Assembly: GCF_014137945.1 (NCBI RefSeq)
Contig: NZ_JACGWX010000002.1
Coordinates: forward strand, 248,001-312,000
DNA: 64,000 bases
Reading direction: 5' to 3'
Origin: Microcella alkalica
GTDB taxonomy: Bacteria > Actinomycetota > Actinomycetes > Actinomycetales > Microbacteriaceae
The notes under the pieces: generated by a model
Told to the model about the DNA's origin: nothing
What the model saw: only the letters and a program-made list of their open reading frames with translations
The model's database searches: none
Position numbers and translations under genes: made by a program
Shown: positions 1 through 7,817 of the stretch, one piece after another
How the letters are laid out: each line of letters opens with the position of its first letter
Position numbering within the stretch: the stretch's first letter is position 1

Positions 1-742
1 CGCCCACGGCGACGACGACCGTGACCGGCTGCGCCCGCAGCAGCGCGGCGAGGGGGATGCGCGGCGCACGGCCCGCTCCCTTGACCGCTTCGAAGACGGG
101 CGTCTCGGTGATCGCGAGGCGCAGGTAGAGCGAGATCGCGAGCAGCGGGATCGCCGTCAGGAACGGGATGCGCCAGGCCCACTCGCCGATCTCCTCGGTC
201 GTGAGCGAGAGCGTGAGCCACAGGAACGCGACGGCCGCGAGGATCGAGCCGACGGGGGAGCCGAGCTGCGGCATCGCGGCGGCGAACGCGCGCTTGGCCT
301 TGCTCTCGTGCTCGGTCGCGATGAGGATCGCGCCGCCCCACTCGCCGCCGAGCGAGACGCCCTGCAGCACGCGCAGCAGCACGAGCAGCACGGCGCCGAT
401 CCAGCCGGCCTGGCCGAAGGTCGGCAGCACGCCGATGAGCGCGGTCGCGACGCCCATCATCGTGATCGTCACGATGAGGACGGTGCGGCGTCCGATGCGG
501 TCGCCGAGGTGGCCGAAGATGATCGCGCCGATCGGGCGGATCACGAACGCGACCCCGATCGTCGCGAGGGCGGCGAGGTTCGCGCCGACCGGGCCGAGCG
601 GCTCGAAGAAGAGCGGGCCGGCGAAGAAGGCCGAGAAGTAGGCGAAGAGATAGAAGTCGTACGACTCGAGAGACGTGCCGACGAGGGATGCCCAGCGCGC
701 GCGACGCGCGATGCGGGGATCGGAAGGGGCGGGGTGGAGCAT
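1..742 (-). CDS. MFS transporter, metabolite:H+ symporter (MHS) family, N-terminal part
   Basis: Reading the minus strand from ATG at 742 gives an open frame of 247 codons that leaves the window without a stop. It starts [20 protein letters not shown] and continues with [12 protein letters not shown], a first membrane helix typical of the MHS branch (ShiA/KgtP/ProP-like). The MFS signature [13 protein letters not shown] follows in the loop between helices 2 and 3, and [13 protein letters not shown] lies in helix 4. These features support a proton-coupled symporter for a small organic acid or osmolyte; the substrate cannot be read from the sequence. The gene is divergent from the ileS operon. 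The C-terminal half is missing only because the window begins here. Confidence 0.85.
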   Translation of the reverse strand, partial: MLHPAPSDPRIARRARWASLVGTSLESYDFYLFAYFSAFFAGPLFFEPLGPVGANLAALATIGVAFVIRPIGAIIFGHLGDRIGRRTVLIVTITMMGVATALIGVLPTFGQAGWIGAVLLVLLRVLQGVSLGGEWGGAILIATEHESKAKRAFAAAMPQLGSPVGSILAAVAFLWLTLSLTTEEIGEWAWRIPFLTAIPLLAISLYLRLAITETPVFEAVKGAGRAPRIPLAALLRAQPVTVVVAVG

Positions 743-835
743 GGTGGGCGCTTGGCCATGCGTATCAGTAGTCACAAGCACAGCAGCGTAGTGACGCCCG
801 GGCGTATTCCCGGCGGCCGGCCCTCGGGCGTTCGG

Positions 836-841
836 TACCAT
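836..841 (+). promoter_or_regulatory. Candidate -10 element for the ileS leader
   Basis: TACCAT at 836-841 lies just upstream of the first base-paired element of the T-box and would start transcription near 848. No good -35 hexamer is visible, as is common in actinobacteria. Position relative to the riboswitch is the main support. Confidence 0.35.
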
Positions 842-849
842 GGACGCAC

Positions 850-1050
850 AGGCGTCGATCCGGCCATCACCGGGGAGCCCTCGGAAGAACAGCGGGATGC
901 TCGTGCTCGAGCGACCCGGCAACTAGACCTGAGCGGGGCAGGCCCGTCACAGCCGCAGAAGAGGGGCCGGAGCATCCGCCCGCCAGCACGGCGGAACGGA
1001 GAGCACCGGCAAGCGGGGTGGTACCGCGGCGGGCTCGACGAGCCCCGTCG
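850..1050 (+). promoter_or_regulatory. ileS T-box riboswitch (translational, ultrashort Stem I)
   Basis: The T-box core AAGCGGGGTGGTACCGCGG lies at 1011-1029. Its TGGT at 1019-1022 can pair with the 3' end of uncharged tRNA carrying discriminator A, as tRNA-Ile does. Upstream, a very short hairpin CCGG-CCATCA-CCGG presents ATC (866-868), an isoleucine specifier codon, in its loop. This layout matches the mycobacterial ileS T-box class with a minimal Stem I, which controls ribosome access instead of termination. A hairpin at 1031-1045 (GGGCTC/GAGCCC) follows the T-box and there is no U-rich terminator before the ATG at 1088, consistent with translational control. Uncharged tRNA-Ile should raise IleRS synthesis. 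Confidence 0.9.
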
Positions 1051-1087
1051 TCCTCGCGGTGAGTGCGCTGCAGACACCGGAGACACC

Positions 1088-4000
1088 ATGGGCTACCCCC
1101 TCCACCGCGACGACCAGGGCGTCGTCGCCTCCCCGCGCTTCCCCGAGCTCGAGCGCGAGGTGCTCGACTACTGGGCGTCGACCGACACGTTCCGTCGCTC
1201 GATCGCGAACCGCGAGGGCTGCGACGAGTGGGTCTTCTACGACGGCCCGCCGTTCGCCAACGGTCTGCCGCACTTCGGCCACCTGCTGACCGGCTACGCG
1301 AAGGACGTCTTCCCGCGCTTCCAGACCATGCGCGGCAAGCAGGTGCACCGCCGGTTCGGGTGGGACACCCACGGCCTGCCCGCCGAGCTCGAGGCGATGA
1401 AGCAGCTCGGCATCACCGAGAAGGCGCAGATCGAGGAGATGGGAATCGAGGCGTTCAACGCCAAGGCCCGCGAGAGCGTGCTGCGCTACACTTCCGAGTG
1501 GGAGACATACGTTACGCGCCAGGCGCGCTGGGTCGACTTCGACAACGACTACAAGACGCTCGACATCTCGTTCATGGAGAGCGTGCTGTGGGCGTTCAAG
1601 ACCCTGCACGAGAAGGGTCTCGCCCACGAGGGGTACCGCGTGCTGCCGTACTGCTGGCGCGACGAGACGCCGCTCTCGAACCACGAGCTGCGCATGGACG
1701 ACGACGTCTACCAGATGCGTCAGGACCAGTCGGTGACGGTCACCTTCCCGCTCGTCGGCTCGAAGGCCGAGGCGCTCGGCCTCACGGGCGTCAAGGCGCT
1801 CGCCTGGACGACGACGCCGTGGACCCTCCCGACGAACGCGGCGCTCGCCGTCGGCCCCGAGGTCGAGTACGTCGTGCTGCCGGCGGGCCCCCACGGGGCG
1901 GCGGATGACCGGGAGGCCGCGGGTGTTCGAGACGGCGCCGCGCGCGACGCGGTCGCCGGCGAGAGCCAGTACCTGCTCGCGAACGACACCCTGGGCGCCT
2001 ACGTCAAGGAGCTCGGCTACGAGACCGCGGCCGACGCGCACGCCGCGATCACGCGGAGGATGCTCGGCCGCGAGCTCGGCGGCGTCCACTACGACCGCCT
2101 CTGGGACTACTACGCCGACCTCGAGACGTGGGGCATGCAGCACGCCTGGCAGATCCTCGTCGCCGAGTACGTCGCCACGGGCGAGGGCACCGGCATCGTG
2201 CACCAGGCCCCCGCGTACGGAGAGGACGACCAGGCGATCTGCGCCGCCGCGGGCATCCCCATCATCATCTCGGTCGACGACGGCGGGAAGTTTCTTCAGC
2301 AGGTGCCCGAGGTCGCGGGCCTGCAGGTGTTCGAGGCGAACAGGACCCTCACGAGCATGCTGCGCGAGCAGGGTCGACTGCTGCAGGTGCGCAGCTACGA
2401 GCACAGCTACCCGCACTGCTGGCGGTGCCGCAACCCGCTCATCTACAAGGCCGTCTCGAGCTGGTTCGTGCGCGTGACCGAGATCCGCGATCGGATGCTC
2501 GAGCTCAACGAGGGGATCCGCTGGGTGCCCGACAACGTCAAGCACGGGCAGTTCGGCAAGTGGCTCGAGGGCGCGCGCGACTGGTCGATCAGCCGCAACC
2601 GCTTCTGGGGCAGCCCCATCCCGGTGTGGAAGAGCGACGACCCCAACCACCCGCGCGTCGACGTCTACGGCTCGCTCGCCGAGCTCGAGGCGGACTTCGG
2701 CGCCCTGCCGCGCAACGCCGCGGGCGAGGTCGACCTGCACCGGCCGTTCATCGACGAGCTCACGCGCCCGAACCCCGACGACCCCACGGGCCGCTCGACG
2801 ATGCGCCGCATCGAGGACGTCTTCGACGTGTGGTTCGACTCCGGCTCGATGCCGTTCGCGCAGGTGCACTACCCGTTCGAGAACGCCGACTGGTTCGAGA
2901 ACCACAACCCGAGCGACTTCATCGTCGAGTACATCGGGCAGACCCGCGGCTGGTTCTACACGATGCACGTGCTCGCGACGGCGCTCTTCGACCGGCCGGC
3001 ATTCAAGAACGTCATCAGCCACGGCATCGTCCTCGGCAACGACGGACAGAAGGCCTCGAAGAGCCTCCGCAATTATCCCGACGTGTTCGAGACATTCGAT
3101 CGCGACGGCTCGGATGCGATCCGCTGGTTCGAGATGTCCAGCTCGGTCATCCGCGGCGGCAACCTCATCGTCACCGAGGAGGGCATCCGCGCGGGCGTGC
3201 GCGAGTTCCTGCTGCCGCTCTGGAGCACCTACTACTTCTTCACCCTTTACGCGAACGCGGCTGGGGTGGCGGATGCCCGCTGGCGCACCGACTCGACGAA
3301 CGTGCTCGACCGGTACCTGCTCGCGAAGACGCGCGACCTCGTCGAGACCGTGACGACCGAGCTCGAGGGCCTCGACAGCCCGCTCGCCGCCGCCGCGCTG
3401 CGCGACTTCGCCGACGTGCTCACCAACTGGTACGTGCGGCGCAGCCGCGAGCGCTTCTGGGCCGGCGACGACCGCGACGCGATCGACACGCTCTACACGG
3501 TGCTCGAGACGCTCGCGCGCGTCGCGGCGCCGCTCGCGCCGCTCGTGAGCGAGGAGGTCTGGCGCGGCCTGACGGGAGGCGAGAGCGTGCACCTCGCCGA
3601 CTGGCCCGCGGCGGATGCCTTCCCCGCCGACCCCGCGCTCGTCACCGCCATGGACCGCGTGCGCGCGATCGCGAGCTCGGGTCTCGCGCTGCGCAAGGTG
3701 CAGAGCCTGCGCGTGCGCCTGCCGCTGTCGACGCTCACCGTCGTCACCCCCGACGCCGGGGCGCTCTCTGCGTTCTCCGATATCCTCCGCGACGAGCTCA
3801 ACGTCAAGGCCGTCGAGCTCGTCGAGTTCGACGACTCGCTCGTCGCCGCGTACGGCATCACGCGCCGCCTCGCCGTCAACGCGCGCGCCGCGGGCCCGCG
3901 CATCGGCAAGCAGGTGCAGCAGGCGATCGGCGCCGCGAAGGCGGGCGACTGGCAGGTCGCGGGCGACGGCGTGATCGTCGGCGGCATCGCGCTCGAACCC

Positions 4001-4363
4001 GGCGAGTTCACGCTCGAGCTCGAGCTCGAGGACCCGGCCGCGGCCGTCGTGTTCCTGCCGGGCTCGGGCTTCGTGCTGCTCGACACGACCGTGACGCCCG
4101 AGCTCGAGGCCGAGGGCGTCGCGCGCGACGTCATCCGCGCCGTGCAGCAGGCCCGCAAGGACGCGGGGCTCGACGTGAGCGACCGCATCGCGCTGGCGCT
4201 CGGCTCGAGCGATGCCGCGACCCGCGCCGCGATCGAGGCGCACCGGGAGCTCATCGGCGGCGAGACGCTTGCCACCTCGTTGACCGTCGGGGAGGCTGGC
4301 GAGGGGGCGACCGCGCCGGTCGGGGCCGGGGCATCCGTGACGATCGAGGTGGAGCGAGCATGA
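1088..4363 (+). CDS. ileS: Isoleucine--tRNA ligase
   Basis: A 1091-residue class I aminoacyl-tRNA synthetase that charges tRNA-Ile in the cytoplasm. The ATP-binding HIGH signature is HFGH at residues 62-65, and the KMSKS loop is KASKS at 655-659. A large CP1 editing insertion lies between them, and the C-terminal half holds the anticodon-binding region with [11 protein letters not shown]. Length and style match the eukaryote-like (type 2) IleRS of actinobacteria, a group known for low mupirocin sensitivity. The start at 1088 follows a GGAG about 7 bases upstream and the T-box leader; the open frame extends far upstream but that part is leader RNA. The stop overlaps the folC start. Confidence 0.97.
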   Translation: MGYPLHRDDQGVVASPRFPELEREVLDYWASTDTFRRSIANREGCDEWVFYDGPPFANGLPHFGHLLTGYAKDVFPRFQTMRGKQVHRRFGWDTHGLPAELEAMKQLGITEKAQIEEMGIEAFNAKARESVLRYTSEWETYVTRQARWVDFDNDYKTLDISFMESVLWAFKTLHEKGLAHEGYRVLPYCWRDETPLSNHELRMDDDVYQMRQDQSVTVTFPLVGSKAEALGLTGVKALAWTTTPWTLPTNAALAVGPEVEYVVLPAGPHGAADDREAAGVRDGAARDAVAGESQYLLANDTLGAYVKELGYETAADAHAAITRRMLGRELGGVHYDRLWDYYADLETWGMQHAWQILVAEYVATGEGTGIVHQAPAYGEDDQAICAAAGIPIIISVDDGGKFLQQVPEVAGLQVFEANRTLTSMLREQGRLLQVRSYEHSYPHCWRCRNPLIYKAVSSWFVRVTEIRDRMLELNEGIRWVPDNVKHGQFGKWLEGARDWSISRNRFWGSPIPVWKSDDPNHPRVDVYGSLAELEADFGALPRNAAGEVDLHRPFIDELTRPNPDDPTGRSTMRRIEDVFDVWFDSGSMPFAQVHYPFENADWFENHNPSDFIVEYIGQTRGWFYTMHVLATALFDRPAFKNVISHGIVLGNDGQKASKSLRNYPDVFETFDRDGSDAIRWFEMSSSVIRGGNLIVTEEGIRAGVREFLLPLWSTYYFFTLYANAAGVADARWRTDSTNVLDRYLLAKTRDLVETVTTELEGLDSPLAAAALRDFADVLTNWYVRRSRERFWAGDDRDAIDTLYTVLETLARVAAPLAPLVSEEVWRGLTGGESVHLADWPAADAFPADPALVTAMDRVRAIASSGLALRKVQSLRVRLPLSTLTVVTPDAGALSAFSDILRDELNVKAVELVEFDDSLVAAYGITRRLAVNARAAGPRIGKQVQQAIGAAKAGDWQVAGDGVIVGGIALEPGEFTLELELEDPAAAVVFLPGSGFVLLDTTVTPELEAEGVARDVIRAVQQARKDAGLDVSDRIALALGSSDAATRAAIEAHRELIGGETLATSLTVGEAGEGATAPVGAGASVTIEVERA

Positions 4364-5742
4364 CCGACGCACAGGACCGCCGCGAGCCGAGCGAGCAGGA
4401 GCTCGCCGACCGGGAGGCCGCCGACGCCGTCTTCGCCGAGCTGCTCGCGCGCATCGGCGAGGGCAGCCCGCAGCCGCGCCTCGAGCCCACGCGCCGCGCC
4501 GTCGAGCTGCTCGGCGACCCGCAGCGCTCGTACGGGGTCATCCACATCACCGGCACGAACGGTAAGACGTCGACGAGCCGCATCATCGAGAGCATCCTGC
4601 GCGCGTACGGGCTGCGCGCCGGCCTCATGACGAGCCCGCACCTCGTGCGGGTCACCGAGCGCATCATGATCGACGGCGCGCCGATCAGCGACCGCGCGTT
4701 CGCCGACAACTGGGCCGACATCCAGCCCTACCTGCTCATGGTCGACGCCGAGCTCGCCGCCAACGGCGAGGAGCCCCTCACCTACTTCGAGGCGCTCACG
4801 GTGCTCGCGTTCGCGTGCTTCGCCGATGCGCCCGTCGACGTCGTCGTGCTCGAGGTCGGCATGGGAGGCGAGTGGGATTCGACCAACGTCGCCGATGGCG
4901 ACGTCGCCGTGCTCACGCCGATCGCGCTCGACCACGAGAGCCGGCTCGGGCGCACGGTCGCCGAGATCGCGCGCACGAAGGCCGGCATCATCAAGCCCGC
5001 CGCGCACGTCGTGACCGCCCTGCAGAAGCCCGAGGCGATGGACGAGATCCTGCGCGCAGCCGAGCACGACGAGGCGCCGGTGGCCGCCGAGGGGGTCGAT
5101 TTCGCGCTGCTGGATGCCCGGCTCGCGGTCGGCGGGCAGGTCATCGACGTGCGGGGCAGGGCGGGGGAGTACCGCGATCTCTTCCTCCCCCTCTTCGGCG
5201 AGCACCAGGCGCGCAACGCCGCGCTCGCGATCGCGGCGGTCGAGTCGTTCCTCGGCGGCGGCGAGCAGGAGCTCGCGATGGACGTCCTCCACCAGGGCTT
5301 CGCGACCGTCACGAGCCCCGGCCGGCTGCAGCTCATCGGCATCGAGCCGAGCGTCCTCGTCGACGCCGCCCACAATCCGCACAGCGCCGAGGCGCTCGCG
5401 AAGGCGCTGCTGGGCTCCTTCGCGTTCGAGAAGGTCACGGCGATCGTCGGGATCCTCACCGACAAGGACGCGCGCGGCATCATCGAGGCGCTCGACCCCG
5501 TCGTCGACCGATTCATCGTCACGCAATCCGAATCCGACCGCGCGCTCGGCTCCGACGAGCTCGCCGAGCTCGTCATGCACATCGCCGGCCCCGACCGCGT
5601 GAGCATCGAGCCGGAGCTGTCGGTCGCGCTCGAGGAGGCCCGAGGCGAGGCCGGCCCCACCGACGCCGTGCTCGTCACCGGGTCGATCACGCTCGTCGGT
5701 CAGGCGATGCGCATCGCGCGTGAGGAGGGGTGGGCGCTGTGA
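4360..5742 (+). CDS. folC: Bifunctional folylpolyglutamate synthase/dihydrofolate synthase
   Basis: A 460-residue Mur-ligase-fold enzyme that adds glutamate to dihydropteroate and to reduced folates using ATP. The P-loop TGTNGKT is at residues 65-71. Other family signatures are the folate-binding [24 protein letters not shown] and the C-terminal-domain VDAAHNPHS motif. The ATG overlaps the ileS stop (ATGA at 4360-4363), so translation is probably coupled. The ileS-folC-DUF4233-ndk order is usual in this group. Nothing is odd about length or motifs. Confidence 0.96.
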   Translation: MTDAQDRREPSEQELADREAADAVFAELLARIGEGSPQPRLEPTRRAVELLGDPQRSYGVIHITGTNGKTSTSRIIESILRAYGLRAGLMTSPHLVRVTERIMIDGAPISDRAFADNWADIQPYLLMVDAELAANGEEPLTYFEALTVLAFACFADAPVDVVVLEVGMGGEWDSTNVADGDVAVLTPIALDHESRLGRTVAEIARTKAGIIKPAAHVVTALQKPEAMDEILRAAEHDEAPVAAEGVDFALLDARLAVGGQVIDVRGRAGEYRDLFLPLFGEHQARNAALAIAAVESFLGGGEQELAMDVLHQGFATVTSPGRLQLIGIEPSVLVDAAHNPHSAEALAKALLGSFAFEKVTAIVGILTDKDARGIIEALDPVVDRFIVTQSESDRALGSDELAELVMHIAGPDRVSIEPELSVALEEARGEAGPTDAVLVTGSITLVGQAMRIAREEGWAL

Positions 5743-6134
5743 GCGGCACCGCCGCCCCCGCCGCCGATGGGTCGTCGGGCCGCCCGCGCCGCGCGCGCAC
5801 CGCGACCGAATCGCTCCTGAACGTCGTGCTCGTCATGGAGGCCGTCGTCGTGATCTTCGGCGCCCTCGTGATCTACGGTCTGCGCGTCGTCGACCCCGTC
5901 GCCGCGTTCGGCGGGGGAGCCGTCCTCATCGTTTTGCTGCTCATCGCGGTGCGCCTCGTGCGCCACCCGTGGGGGCAGTGGTTCGGCCACGCTCTGCAGC
6001 TGCTGCTGCTTGCGACCGTCTTCCTCGAGGTGCTCGCGGGCGTCGCCGCCGCGATCTTCGTGGGATTCTGGATCTGGGCCGTCATCAAGGGCCGCCAGCT
6101 CGACGCCGCGAACGGCGTCGGCCGAGCATCCTGA
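5739..6134 (+). CDS. DUF4233 small membrane protein
   Basis: A 131-residue protein with an Arg-rich N-terminus (GRPRRARTATESLLNVV) and about four hydrophobic helices. It matches the DUF4233 family, found almost only in actinobacteria directly after folC. Its function is unknown. GTG at 5739 overlaps the folC stop (GTGA), which fits the coupled arrangement of the operon; a second in-frame GTG at 5730 would overlap folC further and is less likely. The next gene, ndk, follows after 44 bases. Confidence 0.8.
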   Translation: MSGTAAPAADGSSGRPRRARTATESLLNVVLVMEAVVVIFGALVIYGLRVVDPVAAFGGGAVLIVLLLIAVRLVRHPWGQWFGHALQLLLLATVFLEVLAGVAAAIFVGFWIWAVIKGRQLDAANGVGRAS

Positions 6135-6178
6135 CCCTCACGCCCCATTCATCACACCTGACCCGCCGGGAGGCCACC

Positions 6179-6601
6179 ATGACCACGTCCGTCGAAGAGA
6201 CCCTCGTCCTGCTCAAGCCCGATGCCGTCGCCCGCAACCTCACGGGGGAGATCCTGCGCCGCATCGAGGCGAAGGGCTACCAGCTCGTCGACCTGCGGAT
6301 GATGCAGGCCGACCGCGACCTGCTCGCCGCGCACTACGCCGAGCACGAGGGCAAGCCGTTCTACGAGCCGCTCGTCGAGTTCATGGAGTCGGGCCCCGTC
6401 GTCGTCGCGCGCGTCGCCGGCCACCGCGTCATCGAGGGCTTCCGCTCGCTCGCCGGCACGACCGACCCGACGACCGCCGCGCCCGGCACGATCCGCGGCG
6501 ACCTCGGCCGCGACTGGGGCCTGCGCGTGCAGCAGAACCTCGTGCACGGCTCCGACTCGCCCGAGTCGGCCGCGCGCGAGCTCGCCCTCTGGTTCGACTG
6601 A
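6179..6601 (+). CDS. ndk: Nucleoside diphosphate kinase
   Basis: A 140-residue cytoplasmic enzyme that balances nucleoside triphosphate pools by passing phosphate from ATP through a histidine. The N-terminus TLVLLKPDAVARNL is the family hallmark, and the catalytic His is in NLVHGSDS at residue 123. Full length and all motifs are present. GGGAGG about 6 bases before the ATG at 6179 serves as ribosome binding site. The last 11 codons and stop are repeated downstream at 6631-6697 (see repeat), a relic of a small duplication. Confidence 0.97.
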   Translation: MTTSVEETLVLLKPDAVARNLTGEILRRIEAKGYQLVDLRMMQADRDLLAAHYAEHEGKPFYEPLVEFMESGPVVVARVAGHRVIEGFRSLAGTTDPTTAAPGTIRGDLGRDWGLRVQQNLVHGSDSPESAARELALWFD

Positions 6602-6697
6602 GCGGTCGCGGTCGCGGCCGCACGCGTCGCCGCGCGAGCTCGCCCTCGGGTCTGCTGAGCCGCGCGCGAGCTCGCCCTCTGCTTCGACTGAGCGGTC
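6571..6697 (+). repeat. Duplicated copies of the ndk 3' end
   Basis: The ndk tail (6571-6607, encoding ARELALWFD and stop plus GCGGTC) recurs at 6661-6697 with one base change, which turns the TGG codon into TGC. A degenerate middle copy lies at 6631-6660. Copies 1 and 3 are exactly 90 bases apart. The downstream copies are not in an intact gene. Confidence 0.85.
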
Positions 6698-6855
6698 ACA
6701 GACTGCCGCGGAGCCTCGAGAACGTGCACTTCGGTGTCGACCGTGCGTCGCAACGCACGCTCTGCGCCGATCCGCACGTTCTTTCGGCGTCGCTTCGAGG
6801 CCCGTGCGGGCGCTGCGGGAGGGTGACCGCGTGCTCGCCTTCCGGGTCGGCGGCG

Positions 6856-7482
6856 CTAGAGCAGGCTCGGCAGGAGGGTCGGGAACTGCACGATGATCGC
6901 GAGCGCGATCGCCGCGTAGTTGACGACGACGACCGCCCAGGTGAAGGGCAGCACGGCCTCGCCGAACCGGCTCCCGGCGCCGCCCGTGAGTCGACCCGTC
7001 GCGAGCAGCCACGCCAGCAGACCCCAGAACATCGGGATGACCGCTGCCCAGACGAGCATGCACCACGGGCAGAGCGCGCCGATCTCGTACACCGACTGCA
7101 CGAAGAGCCACGTGACGAACAGCCACGCGGCCGTGACGCCCGCGAGGAGGAGCGCCCAGAACCAGCGCGCGAACTCCGCGCCGGCGAGCAGGGCGACCCC
7201 GACCGCGATGGGCGCGACGAACCCGGCGACGCCCAGCAGCGGGTTCGGGAAGCCGAGGAGGGACGCCTGCCAGCTCTCCATGACGCTGCCGCACGACACG
7301 AGCGGATTGATGTCGCAGTTGAGCACGTGCTGCGGGTCGATGAGCTTCGCGACCCGCTCGGTGATGAGGGCCATCGCGCCCCACCAGCCGACCGCGCCCG
7401 CGACGAGCAGGAAGACGCCCATGATCCAGGGGCGGCGCGCGGGCGCGGAGGTGCCGAGAGGGGTCGTGTCGAGCGCGGTCAC
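6856..7482 (-). CDS. Vitamin K epoxide reductase (VKOR) family membrane protein
   Basis: A 208-residue protein with about five membrane helices. It shows the VKOR cysteine sets: an outer pair at Cys56 and Cys64 (NCDINPLVSCG) and the CxxC redox centre CPWC at 138-141. In actinobacteria VKOR replaces DsbB: it re-oxidises a DsbA-like protein and passes electrons to quinone, supporting disulfide formation outside the cytoplasm. The GTG start at 7482 was chosen because the first helix follows about 20 residues later; the open frame runs further upstream into non-coding DNA. It is divergent from rne. No DsbA partner is seen in the window. Confidence 0.9.
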   Translation of the reverse strand: MTALDTTPLGTSAPARRPWIMGVFLLVAGAVGWWGAMALITERVAKLIDPQHVLNCDINPLVSCGSVMESWQASLLGFPNPLLGVAGFVAPIAVGVALLAGAEFARWFWALLLAGVTAAWLFVTWLFVQSVYEIGALCPWCMLVWAAVIPMFWGLLAWLLATGRLTGGAGSRFGEAVLPFTWAVVVVNYAAIALAIIVQFPTLLPSLL

Positions 7483-7817
7483 GCCTCGATCCTCCCGCAC
7501 GCGGCGCGCGGGCGCCCGGGTCGAAGGTCCTCCTGCGGCGCGCGCCGTGCGATAATGAGGAGCAGTCGTCGCCAGCCGCGCTCGCGACGCACCAGAGACA
7601 AGCTTTCCGGGCACACCGGACCATCCTCGTGACACCGAGTCGCGAGCGTCGGATAGCCAGTTCCGAGTATGCGCAGTGACAGTGCGCGGGCCAGCGCCCG
7701 ACCCGAACCGGGGGGCTGCGGTCCGACAACCGAAGAGTTTCGCAGCGGGGGCGACGCGCCCGCTGCCGGAGAGTTCCCGTCCAGGCGCGGCCCGGACGGT
7801 CGAGGAGTGCACCAGCG
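7483..7817. other. Intergenic region with rne leader
   Basis: No gene is supported here. A possible plus-strand -10 (GATAAT, 7551-7556) without a clear -35 would give rne a leader of about 250 bases. GC-rich hairpins are visible, for example GCGGGGGCG/CGCCCGC near 7745-7764. RNase E is autoregulated through its leader in enterobacteria; whether that applies here is unknown. Confidence 0.4.

Noticed and set aside
308-1087. N-terminal extension of ileS up to 308
   Set aside because: The extension covers the T-box and the MFS gene on the other strand, and has no IleRS similarity. ATG 1088 is the family start.
947-4372. 1141-residue minus-strand open frame opposite ileS
   Set aside because: Composition is Arg/Ala/Glu/Asp-rich with no motif. 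It mirrors ileS codons, as is usual in high-GC DNA where the antisense frame lacks stops.
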